From contig OY282446.1 in assembly GCA_958295975.1 (NCBI GenBank), forward strand, positions 2,147,289-2,211,288: DNA of 64,000 nucleotides, given 5' to 3'. Below the pieces are notes generated by a model. The model worked only from the letters and a program-made list of their open reading frames with translations. It was not told where the DNA came from and searched no databases. Numbering within the stretch: the stretch's first letter is position 1; every line of letters starts with the position of its first letter. Made by a program: the position numbers and the translations under genes. This DNA comes from Tepidiformaceae bacterium. Its GTDB lineage: Bacteria; Chloroflexota; Dehalococcoidia; Tepidiformales; Tepidiformaceae. Of this stretch, positions 36,673 through 44,106 are shown piece by piece.

Positions 36673-38574
36673 ATGACGGACGAGAACGGCGCGGTCTCGA
36701 CGGAGCTCTCGCGGGAGCGCTCGTGGCTGCGCTTCAACCACCGCGTGCTGCTGCAGGCCACGCGCGAGGACGTGCCCCTGCTGGAGAAGCTGCGCTTCCT
36801 TGCCATCTTCGCCTCCAACCTGGACGAGTTCTTCGCGGCGCGCATCTACGGCGTCGTCCGGCGCGCGCGCAGCGGCGGCGAGCCGGAGCGGGAGGAGCAC
36901 CGCACGGCCCTCGCCGAGGCCTACGAGAGCGCGCTGCAGGCCTCCGAAATCCACGAGCAGCTGCGAAACGAGCTGACCGGGATCGGGGTGCTCCTGCTGG
37001 ACCCCTCGGAGCTGACGCCGCTGGAGCGCAGCTACTTCGGGGCCTACCTGGCGGAGGAGGCCTCGCCGCGCGCGGACCTGCTCGATCCGGGGGCGCTGTC
37101 GGGGCTTTCCAGCCGCGCCCTCTACCTGGCGGCGGGGCGCGAATCGCTCGACTACCTCGTGCGCCTGCCCGACGCCCTGCCGCGCCTGCTGCCCGTGCCC
37201 GGGCGTCCGGGGGCGTTCGTGCGCCTGGGGCCGCTCATGCGCCTGCGCAGCGACCTCTTCCTGCCCGAGGACCTGCCCATGTACGAGATGCGCGTCACGC
37301 GGCTGGCCAACCTCGACCTCGAGCGGGCGGGCTGGGACGACCTCGCGCAGGCCATCGAGGACCGCCCCGAGGGCCCGGCCACGCGCCTGGAAGTGGAGCG
37401 CGCCTTCCCCTGGATCGACGAGGTGCGCGAGGCCCTGGGGCTGCCCGCGGAGGCCGCCTTCCGCCTCTCGCCGCCGCTCGACCACCGCTACCTGGACACG
37501 CTCGTGGACGTGGACCCGCCCCTGCGGGAGACGCCGCCCCTGCGCTACCCGCCGCTGATCCCGCGCGGCGCGCCCGAATTCGAGGCCGATCCCTTCGCCC
37601 GGCTGGACGAAGGGGACGCCGCCTTCTACCACCCGCTGGACGACTACGGGGTGGTGGAGCGCTTCGTGGATCGCGCGGCCCGCGACCCGCAGGTGGAGCA
37701 GCTGCGCATCAGCCTCTACCGCATGGGGGCGCGCAACGCCATCGCCGAGGGGCTCATGCGGGCCGCGCGCGCGGGCAAGGACGTGGCCGTGCTGCTGGAG
37801 GGGCGCGCGCGCTTCGACGAGCTGCAGAACCTGCACTGGAGCCTGCTCTTCCGCGAGGCCGGCATCCGCATCCTGCCCCTGCCCCCGGGCTTCAAGGTGC
37901 ACGCCAAGGTGCTCGCCGTGCGGCGCGCGGGCCGCGACTACGTGCACCTTTCCACAGGCAACTACAACCCCATGAACGGGCGGCTCTACACCGACCTCTC
38001 GCTCTTCAGCGCGCATCCCCAGCTGGCGGGCGACGCCGGCGAGTTCTTCGCCGCGCTGGAGCGGGGCACGCCGCCCGTCCTGGAGCGCATGCGCTACGGC
38101 GTGGCGGGGCGCGACGCCATGCTGGAGCGCATCCGCCGCGAGGTCCTGCCCGGCGGCCACGTGATCCTCAAGATGAACCACCTCGACGACGCGCTCATCT
38201 TCGCGGCGCTGCGCGAGGCGGCGGACGCGGGCGCGCGCGTGGACGTGATCGCGCGCAGCACGCTCACGCTCCTCGACGAGCGCTTCACCATGCGCAGCAT
38301 CGTGGGGCGCTTCCTCGAGCACGCGCGCCTTGCGGCCTTCCGCGCGGGCGGCGGCTGGGAGGTCTGGGCGGGCAGCGCCGACTGGATGCCGCGCAACTTC
38401 GAGGAGCGCATCGAGCTCATCTTCCCCGTGCTCGACGCCGCCATCGCGGCGCGCATCGTGGCCCTCCTGCGCTCCCAGCTGGCCGACGACGTGAACGCCT
38501 TCGCGCTGGCCCCCGACGGCGCGCACGCGCCCTCCTGGGGCGGCGCCGCCAATGCCCAGCTGATCCCGCTGTAG
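36673..38574 (+). CDS. ppk1: Polyphosphate kinase 1 (shortened C-terminal loop)
   Basis: 633 residues, about 50 fewer than usual PPK1. It polymerises ATP gamma-phosphate to polyphosphate. N-terminal domain: FASNLDEFFAARI. Catalytic parts: ISLYRMG (Arg), GRARFDELQN (Arg), FKVHAKVLAV (phosphorylated His) and SIVGRFLEHAR (second His) with SADWMPRN. The stretch that normally reads RGxCxLxPG reads IARSTLTLLDERF, with loss of about ten residues but retention of the Arg. TATCCT sits 7 bases before ATG 36673, and no Shine–Dalgarno exists. Confidence 0.9.
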   Translation: MTDENGAVSTELSRERSWLRFNHRVLLQATREDVPLLEKLRFLAIFASNLDEFFAARIYGVVRRARSGGEPEREEHRTALAEAYESALQASEIHEQLRNELTGIGVLLLDPSELTPLERSYFGAYLAEEASPRADLLDPGALSGLSSRALYLAAGRESLDYLVRLPDALPRLLPVPGRPGAFVRLGPLMRLRSDLFLPEDLPMYEMRVTRLANLDLERAGWDDLAQAIEDRPEGPATRLEVERAFPWIDEVREALGLPAEAAFRLSPPLDHRYLDTLVDVDPPLRETPPLRYPPLIPRGAPEFEADPFARLDEGDAAFYHPLDDYGVVERFVDRAARDPQVEQLRISLYRMGARNAIAEGLMRAARAGKDVAVLLEGRARFDELQNLHWSLLFREAGIRILPLPPGFKVHAKVLAVRRAGRDYVHLSTGNYNPMNGRLYTDLSLFSAHPQLAGDAGEFFAALERGTPPVLERMRYGVAGRDAMLERIRREVLPGGHVILKMNHLDDALIFAALREAADAGARVDVIARSTLTLLDERFTMRSIVGRFLEHARLAAFRAGGGWEVWAGSADWMPRNFEERIELIFPVLDAAIAARIVALLRSQLADDVNAFALAPDGAHAPSWGGAANAQLIPL

Positions 38575-38577
38575 GCG

Positions 38578-39003
38578 TCAGGCGGGCGCGACCAGCTCGA
38601 CGCGCGGCCCGTAACGGCGGAAGTCGGTGGCGTTGAAGGTGAGCAGGCGCCGCTCGCCGTGGGCGAGCATCGTGGCGACGATGTTGGCGTCATGAACCTG
38701 CTTGCCCGAGACCGGCACTTCCCTGCAGAGGGTCAGCAGCCACGCGGTAACCTGCGGGCCTTCATCCAGAATCTCAAGGGACTCATGAAAGCGCTCGACA
38801 TCAAGCACCGCCTCCGCCATGGGCAAAGGCGCGGACCACGACTGGGGGCGCGTGGCGGCCATCAGATATTCCCGAACGACCTGCCGGCTGATGCGCGGAA
38901 CCCCATCCCCCGCACCTGCGCGTTCCAGGCTTTGACGTGCGCGCTCGTGCCACGGCGCCGCGACGAACCGGGCATACACGAGAACGTTGGTATCGATGAA
39001 CAC
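38578..39003 (-). CDS. PIN-domain toxin (VapC-like)
   Basis: 141-residue PIN ribonuclease. Acidic active-site residues: Asp of VFIDTNVLVYA at the start, Glu of VVREYLMA, Asp of QVHDANIVATML and Asp of NATDFRRY. GTG 39003 was chosen because the IDTN strand follows directly and it lies 5 bases after the stop of the small upstream gene. VapC-type toxins cleave tRNA or rRNA; the target here is unknown. Confidence 0.88.
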   Translation of the reverse strand: MFIDTNVLVYARFVAAPWHERARQSLERAGAGDGVPRISRQVVREYLMAATRPQSWSAPLPMAEAVLDVERFHESLEILDEGPQVTAWLLTLCREVPVSGKQVHDANIVATMLAHGERRLLTFNATDFRRYGPRVELVAPA

Positions 39004-39008
39004 CAGCG

Positions 39009-39185
39009 CTAACAGCGGTCTTCGTACATTTCCTCGCGGGTCAGCTTCAGCCCCTCGGGCCACGGGCCGCAATCGTGGGGCGGCAGCAACTCGTCGACGC
39101 TGAACCGCTTGCGAGCGGGCGGGAGCTCGCGCGCTTCGTCGGCGGGCGGGTTGGCGGGAGCCTCGCGGGAAACGGGAACCGGCAC
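39009..39185 (-). CDS. Antitoxin partner of the PIN toxin
   Basis: 58 residues from GTG 39185, after GAGAGG. The sequence is Pro-rich at first and ends in KRFSVDELLPP and GLKLTREEMYEDRC, a C-terminal pattern like the toxin-wrapping tail of VapB/RHH-type antitoxins. No clear DNA-binding domain is visible, and the short, Pro-rich N-terminus may be degenerate or mis-started. Its position, 5 bases before the toxin, is the main support. Confidence 0.65.
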   Translation of the reverse strand: MPVPVSREAPANPPADEARELPPARKRFSVDELLPPHDCGPWPEGLKLTREEMYEDRC

Positions 39186-39262
39186 GGCGCACCTCTCCCG
39201 TCAGCCTACCACGCCCGCGAACGCTTGCGCGCGAACGGCGGCGCGCTCACGCTGAAGGCCGC

Positions 39263-40657
39263 ATGACCGCGCGCCACGCGGTGCGCCGCCGCCTCATGGG
39301 CACGCGCACCGTCAGCATCCGCGCCACCAGCCGCGCGCGCCCGTTCGGGTCGGGCGCCGCGCGCGTGCTCGCCGGATTCGCCCTCATCACGCTGGCGGCG
39401 GTGCCCGTGCTCATGCTGCCCGCCGCCTCCGAGGCCGGGCGCTCCACCGCCTGGCTGGACGCCTTCTTCACCGCCGTCTCCGCCGTCTGCGTGACGGGGC
39501 TGACGGTGGCGGACACGCAGACGCAGTGGAGCTTCCTCGGCGAGGCCGTGATCCTCGCGCTCGTGCAGGTGGGCGGGCTCGGCTACATGGCGGGCATGGG
39601 CATCGTGCTCTGGGCGCTGGGGCGCTCCCTCGGCCTGCGCGACCGCAACCTCATCCGCCTCTACTACGGCGCGCCCAGCATGCGGGAGGCCGCCTCCTTC
39701 ATGCGCGTCATCGTCATCTACACCCTCGTCTTCGAGGCGCTCGGCGCGCTCGCCCTCTTCGGCGGCTTCACGGCGGCGGGCGTGCCCCCCGAACGCGGCG
39801 CCTGGTGGGCCGTCTTCCACGCCGTCTCCGCCTTCAACGTGGCCGGCTTCAACGTCACCGGGGCGGACATGGTCGCCTTCCGCGACGCCCCCGCCGTGCT
39901 CGCGCCCATGATCGCGCTGGTGCTGGGGGGCTCGCTGGGGGCCGTGCCCGTGGTCATGGGCGCGCTGCGGCTCGGCCCGCGCCGCATGCCGCTCGACGCG
40001 AAGGTGGTGTTCACCGCCGCCGCCTGCGTGCTCGCCGCCGCCGCCTGCTTCATCGCCGCCAGCGAATGGACGAACACGGGCACGCTCGCCTCCGTGGGCG
40101 CGGGCGACCGCCCCCTGCTGGCGCTCTTCCAGGCGGCCATGTGGACCTCCGGCTTCAGCGCCGTCGATTCGGGGCTGCTGCACGACCACACCAAGCTGTT
40201 CGAGTCCGCCCTCATGCTGGTGGGCGGCGCCGCCGGTTCCCCCGCGGGCGGCATGAAGCTGGGCGTCGTGGCCGTCGTGGCCGTGGCCGCCGCCGCCGCC
40301 CTGCGCGGGCGCGACGACGTAGTCCTGTTCGGACGCCAGCTGCCGCGCCCCGTCGTGCGCCAGGCCATCACCATCGCCGCCGCCTTCGCCGCCTGCCACT
40401 TCCTCGTGACGATGCTGCTGCTGGCCGCCAGCGACGGCATCCCCTTCATCGATGTGCTCTACGAAGCGTCCTCGGCGCTCGGCACCGTGGGCTGGTCGGC
40501 GGGCGCGACGCCCCTGCTCGGCGACGCCGCCAAGGCGATCGTGATGGCGGCGATCCTCGTCGGGCGCTTCCTGCCGCTGGTGCTGGTGCTGCGCATGACG
40601 CGCCGCCGCAAGCCCCCGGTGGGCGCGCAGCTGGTCGACGGCGTGCGCTTCGGCTAG
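39263..40657 (+). CDS. TrkH/KtrB-family K+ transporter
   Basis: 464-residue membrane protein with four P-loop (M-P-M) repeats: TAVSAVCVTGLTV, HAVSAFNVAGFNV, AAMWTSGFSAVD and YEASSALGTVGWSAG, each with the selectivity-filter Gly. AAGSPAGGMKLG is the intramembrane gating loop. Length fits KtrB/TrkH. A regulatory KtrA/TrkA subunit is not adjacent. ATG 39263 is weakly supported by GAAGG; ATG 39296 is an alternative. Confidence 0.9.
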   Translation: MTARHAVRRRLMGTRTVSIRATSRARPFGSGAARVLAGFALITLAAVPVLMLPAASEAGRSTAWLDAFFTAVSAVCVTGLTVADTQTQWSFLGEAVILALVQVGGLGYMAGMGIVLWALGRSLGLRDRNLIRLYYGAPSMREAASFMRVIVIYTLVFEALGALALFGGFTAAGVPPERGAWWAVFHAVSAFNVAGFNVTGADMVAFRDAPAVLAPMIALVLGGSLGAVPVVMGALRLGPRRMPLDAKVVFTAAACVLAAAACFIAASEWTNTGTLASVGAGDRPLLALFQAAMWTSGFSAVDSGLLHDHTKLFESALMLVGGAAGSPAGGMKLGVVAVVAVAAAAALRGRDDVVLFGRQLPRPVVRQAITIAAAFAACHFLVTMLLLAASDGIPFIDVLYEASSALGTVGWSAGATPLLGDAAKAIVMAAILVGRFLPLVLVLRMTRRRKPPVGAQLVDGVRFG

Positions 40658-41823
40658 GCCCCAAAGCCGGGCGGCAGGCGCAGGTTGGCCGGGCCCAGGT
40701 CCCCCACCGAGGGGCAGCCGAGCAGCGTGAGCGTGCCCGCGATGCCCTGCCGGTAGACCTCGAGGATCTGGCGCACGCCCTCCTCGCCGCCCGCCGCCAG
40801 CGCCCAGATGTAGGGCCGCCCGACGAGCACCGCGCGCGCCCCCAGCGCCAGCGCCTTCACCACGTCGCTGCCGCGGCGCACGCCCCCGTCCAGCAGCACC
40901 TCGATCTCGCCGCCCACCGCGTCCGCGATGGCCGGCAGCGCGCGGATGGTGGCCACCGAGCCGTCCAGCGAGTTGCCCCCGTGGTTCGACACGGAGATGG
41001 CGTCCGCGCCCTCCGCCACGGCCCGCCGCGCGTCGTCCACGTCCGTGATGCCCTTCACCACCAGCGGCCCGTCCCACTGCCGCCGCACCCAGGCGATGTC
41101 GTCCCACGTGGGCGGATGCGCCATGATGCCCGCCGCCGCCTGCCCCGTCGTGAGCACGGCCTCGCCCTCCACCGGCGGCGCGTTGGGGAAGGTCAGCTCC
41201 AGCCCCGCGCGCAGGAAGTTGAGCGCCCACAGGGGCCGCAGCGCCATCTCCGGTGCGTAGCGCAGCGCCGTCGCCAGGTCCACGCGGTCGGGCACGCCCG
41301 GCTGCCCGCGCTGCACGTCCATGGGCCCCGACAGGGCCGCGAAGTCGACCGTCACGATGAGCGCGCGGCAGCCCGCCCGCCTGGCCCGCTCGATGGCGAT
41401 GGCGGAGCCCTCGCGCCCGCCGATCATGTAGAGCTGGAACCACACCTCGCTGGCGGCGGCGGTGATCTCCTCGATGGCGTAGCTGGCGAGGATGCCGATG
41501 CCGCAGGCCGTGCCCGCCGCCTCCGCCGCGCGCGCCACGCCCAGCTCGCCGTCGGGGTGGGCGATGCGGATGAAGCCCGCGGGCGTGGTGATGACGGGCA
41601 TGGAGAGTTCGCGTCCGAGCACGGTGGTGGCGAGCCCGCGCGGCTCGTGCGAATCGGGCACGCGCGCGCGCAGCCCGATCTCGCGAAAGCCCTCGCGGTT
41701 GGCGCGCACGGTCTGCCTGCGCTCGGTGCCGGCCTCGGTCCACCAGTAGACGGACCTGGGGAGCTTGCGTTTGGCCTCGCGCCGCGCCTGCGCGACGGAG
41801 GTGAGCTGGGGCGAACGGAACAT
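40654..41823 (-). CDS. FMN-dependent alpha-hydroxy-acid oxidase family, MftD-like
   Basis: 389-residue TIM-barrel flavoprotein. FMN and catalytic parts are visible: TTPAGF, FQLYMIGG, VVKGITDVDDA, the active His in VSNHGGNSLDG and DGGVRRGSDVVKALALGARA. In lactate and glycolate oxidases HGG is followed by the substrate-binding Arg; here it is Asn, as in MftD (pre-mycofactocin synthase), which the whole sequence resembles (PPTWDDIAWVRRQW). No mftABC genes are in the window. GGAGG precedes ATG 41823, and the start lies 4 bases after the DUF262 gene stop. The stop interlocks with that of trkH in CTAG. Confidence 0.85.
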   Translation of the reverse strand: MFRSPQLTSVAQARREAKRKLPRSVYWWTEAGTERRQTVRANREGFREIGLRARVPDSHEPRGLATTVLGRELSMPVITTPAGFIRIAHPDGELGVARAAEAAGTACGIGILASYAIEEITAAASEVWFQLYMIGGREGSAIAIERARRAGCRALIVTVDFAALSGPMDVQRGQPGVPDRVDLATALRYAPEMALRPLWALNFLRAGLELTFPNAPPVEGEAVLTTGQAAAGIMAHPPTWDDIAWVRRQWDGPLVVKGITDVDDARRAVAEGADAISVSNHGGNSLDGSVATIRALPAIADAVGGEIEVLLDGGVRRGSDVVKALALGARAVLVGRPYIWALAAGGEEGVRQILEVYRQGIAGTLTLLGCPSVGDLGPANLRLPPGFGA

Positions 41824-41827
41824 GGGG

Positions 41828-43540
41828 TTAGCCTCCAGGATTGATCAGCAGCCGGTCGATGGCGCTGCGGATCGCGTGCTCACGCGCTTCGGTGAAATCC
41901 ATGAAGTCCTTCGGAGTAAACGGGTTTTGGTTGAGGAGAATGTCGAAGGCTTCCCGTGGAATGAGGTGCGACTCAAAAATATCGCGAACCTTGTCCTCCC
42001 CATTCTTGGCAATCAGGTCCGGCAGATATTCGTGAGGGAGAGAACTGCCGATGACAGACCGGTTCGTGTCTGACGAGAGCGGCGTTCGATTCAGGACAGT
42101 ATCAATGGCATTGCCCAAACCATGCTTGCGGCCCCAGCTTTTTGGTATGATATGATGGTCGTCGACATCCTCGGGATTTGGATCTTGGCCTGTATACCAA
42201 TCCTTGGCGCCACGCAGGACGATTAGATTAATGACGCCATTATAGATTGCCGCATTCTGTCGAGTGAATTCGCGCAATCGAAGGTTCTCAGAACTAGGCA
42301 GGAAACTGCTGATCGCGTCGGGAATAGGTCCGCCTTCCATCCACGCACCGACCTCTCGGTAATCGCGAGCAGTTGTGGTTGCAACAGCCGAACCGTAGCG
42401 TTTCGTAAACACGCTTGCCCAGTACCAGCGCTTCACTTTGTTGAAAGCATCAAGGCGAGTGCTTGCAGGCTGTTTTCCTGCAGTCATATTAAGGGCTGCA
42501 AAAACTGGGAGGATCGCCACATAGGGAATGAATTTCGGGACAATAGCCCCGAATCCTCGGGAGAGCAAGCCGAGAGTCTGTTTGATGGCATCAACGGATT
42601 CCTTCCAGCGGAGCATAAATTCGTCAGCACTGGCGATGTAGATTGGGTCGTCCTTCTTCTTGCGATGCGGATTCTTGGGAACCAGATGTTTCAGGTATTC
42701 CGGCGAACAAGATCCGTTCTGGAGCAAGATAGAAATGACCTGAAGGACGTAAATATTCAGATGGCGAAAATCCACAGACTTGAAATCTTGCTTCTTTGTT
42801 GTCTGCCATTGTTGCTTAAGCAGGACACCCTCTGGTTTTAGTAGAGCGTTCATCAGATCAAATATATCAAGCTTAACCCCAGTGCTGTTGATCTTCGTGA
42901 AGATAGCGCAGACTTTATCGATCCCTATCTCGCCGCCGAGCTCAATGGAAGAGATTTTGTAGTTATCCATGACATCGTGAATAGTGCCCCGGAATTTCTC
43001 GCCGTATTCCGGATACTGTTTTCCATACTCATTGAGCCACTTGTCCATCGTTCCGCCTCCCTTTCCCAGAATAGACAGTGGGAAACAGTGGTTCTCGTAC
43101 TGATCCTTCGGAAGTTCAAAGGGAATTTTTGGCGACTGGTGTCCGAAAGCACCTTCGTAATCCTTATTCATGAGTCGATCAATATCGATGAAATGGAAAC
43201 TGCGTTGTTTTCGCTTGGGAGCCCGCTTGTTGGGAGCGAAGAGGGCATAGTAGATGGCGGAAAGCCGCTGCTGTCCATCCAGCACAATGTGCGTACGATC
43301 ATTCCGTCCGCCTTCGTAACCGCTGATGGGTTCGCACGAGAGAGAATCGAAGTGGTCTCCCCCTTTCCAGAGCAGCAGGCTACCAATATAATAGTCGCGA
43401 AAGATCGACCTCATCAAGTCGTCAATGGCCTTGGGATCCCACTCGAATTCGCGCTGGAAGTCCGGGATTTCGTAACGCCCAAGACGAAGGCCAGCGATCC
43501 AGTCCTTAAGGCACTTGCTGCTGGCGTTCAGGTCTTTCAC
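41828..43540 (-). CDS. DUF262–HNH protein, putative antiphage nuclease
   Basis: 570 residues. N-terminal DUF262 (ParB/Srx-like): YEIPDFQREFEWD and VLDGQQRLSAIYYALF, with the DGQQR NTPase motif at 88–92. C-terminal HNH (DUF1524-like): DDHHIIPKSWGRKH at about 460–475 and NRTPLSSDTNR. This domain pair is typical of GmrSD-like type IV restriction and related defence proteins that cut modified or phage DNA. Codon use is clearly A/T-richer than all neighbours. GTG 43540 lies 50 bases from the 3' end of tRNA-Met. No second subunit or methylase is adjacent. Confidence 0.88.
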   Translation of the reverse strand: MKDLNASSKCLKDWIAGLRLGRYEIPDFQREFEWDPKAIDDLMRSIFRDYYIGSLLLWKGGDHFDSLSCEPISGYEGGRNDRTHIVLDGQQRLSAIYYALFAPNKRAPKRKQRSFHFIDIDRLMNKDYEGAFGHQSPKIPFELPKDQYENHCFPLSILGKGGGTMDKWLNEYGKQYPEYGEKFRGTIHDVMDNYKISSIELGGEIGIDKVCAIFTKINSTGVKLDIFDLMNALLKPEGVLLKQQWQTTKKQDFKSVDFRHLNIYVLQVISILLQNGSCSPEYLKHLVPKNPHRKKKDDPIYIASADEFMLRWKESVDAIKQTLGLLSRGFGAIVPKFIPYVAILPVFAALNMTAGKQPASTRLDAFNKVKRWYWASVFTKRYGSAVATTTARDYREVGAWMEGGPIPDAISSFLPSSENLRLREFTRQNAAIYNGVINLIVLRGAKDWYTGQDPNPEDVDDHHIIPKSWGRKHGLGNAIDTVLNRTPLSSDTNRSVIGSSLPHEYLPDLIAKNGEDKVRDIFESHLIPREAFDILLNQNPFTPKDFMDFTEAREHAIRSAIDRLLINPGG

Positions 43541-43589
43541 GGGCGGCGGGGCTCCTCGGCGGGGAGTCTACAGCATCGGGGCGGGATGG

Positions 43590-43666
43590 TGGTAGCAGGG
43601 GAGAGGCTCGAACTCTCGACCTCACGATTATGAGTCGTGCGCTCTTACCGGCTGAGCTACCCTGCC
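43590..43666 (-). tRNA. tRNA-Met (CAT), elongator-type, CCA encoded
   Basis: Cloverleaf on the minus strand: acceptor GGCAGGG with CCCTGCT (G1·U72), D-stem GCTC/GAGC, anticodon stem CACGA/TCGTG with loop CTCATAA, T-stem GAGAG/CTCTC around TTCGAGC. Discriminator A and CCA are encoded. The anticodon stem lacks three consecutive G-C pairs, so it is not the initiator. A CAU tRNA could also be tRNA-Ile2 if its C34 is modified. Confidence 0.95.
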
Positions 43667-43692
43667 ACGCTCCACCCCAGCCTACGGCAAAT

Positions 43693-43730
43693 CGGTGATC
43701 GGTGCCGGTGGTTGGTGGTCGGTGGTCGGG
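43693..43730. repeat. 38-bp inverted repeat, left copy, heptad-based
   Basis: Built of degenerate (T/C)CGGTGG heptads. It matches the reverse complement of 44067–44105 at about 85%, with one base inserted. The two copies bracket the HigA-like gene, whose -10 starts 2 bases after this copy. Confidence 0.7.
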
Positions 43731-43743
43731 CTACCATCAGGCC

Positions 43744-44019
43744 ATGTCCGCCGAACGGAGTTCCGACCTCGCGATCCCGCCGGGCGAGCTGCTGGCCGAG
43801 GAGCTGGAGGCGCGCGGGATGACGCAGGGCGAGCTGGCGCGGCGCATGGGGCGTCCCCGCCAGACCATCAGCGGCATCGTCACCGGGCGCAAGGCGATCA
43901 CGGCGGAGACGGCGCTGCAGCTGGAGCGGGCGCTCGGCATCGCGGCGCAGCTCTGGGTCGGGCTGGAGGGGCGTTACCGGCTGGCGCTGGCGCGCGAGGC
44001 GGCGGCGCGGGGCGCGTAG
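43744..44019 (+). CDS. HigA-like XRE-family regulator, no adjacent toxin
   Basis: 91 residues. The helix-turn-helix is typical of HigA antitoxins: PPGELLAEELEARGMTQGELARRMG, split as ELLAEELEARGMTQGELA and RPRQTISGIVTGRKAI, followed by TALQLERALGI and WVGLEGRYRL. HigA normally follows the toxin gene higB, but upstream is only the tRNA and no toxin-like ORF is seen. TACCAT ends 6 bases before ATG 43744, and no ribosome binding site is present, so leaderless translation is likely. Flanked by inverted repeats. Confidence 0.85.
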   Translation: MSAERSSDLAIPPGELLAEELEARGMTQGELARRMGRPRQTISGIVTGRKAITAETALQLERALGIAAQLWVGLEGRYRLALAREAAARGA

Positions 44020-44066
44020 CCGCGTCACACGATGCGGGCGCTGGAGCCGCGATCGGGTTCCTGCTC

Positions 44067-44105
44067 CCCGACTACCGGCCACCGGCCACCAGCCACCGAC
44101 CACCG
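44067..44105. repeat. 39-bp inverted repeat, right copy, heptad-based
   Basis: Partner of 43693–43730 in opposite orientation, lying between the HigA-like gene and the sbcC stop at 44107. Confidence 0.7.
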
Positions 44106-44106
44106 C

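Noticed and set aside
34993-38526. 1,177-codon minus-strand frame over ppx and ppk1
   Set aside because: Antisense to ppk1 and out of frame with ppx; no recognisable domain.
41824-43600. Attachment-site duplication of the tRNA-Met 3' end around the DUF262 gene
   Set aside because: I compared the last ~20 tRNA bases with the sequence around 41820–41840 and saw no match, so no att pair is claimed.
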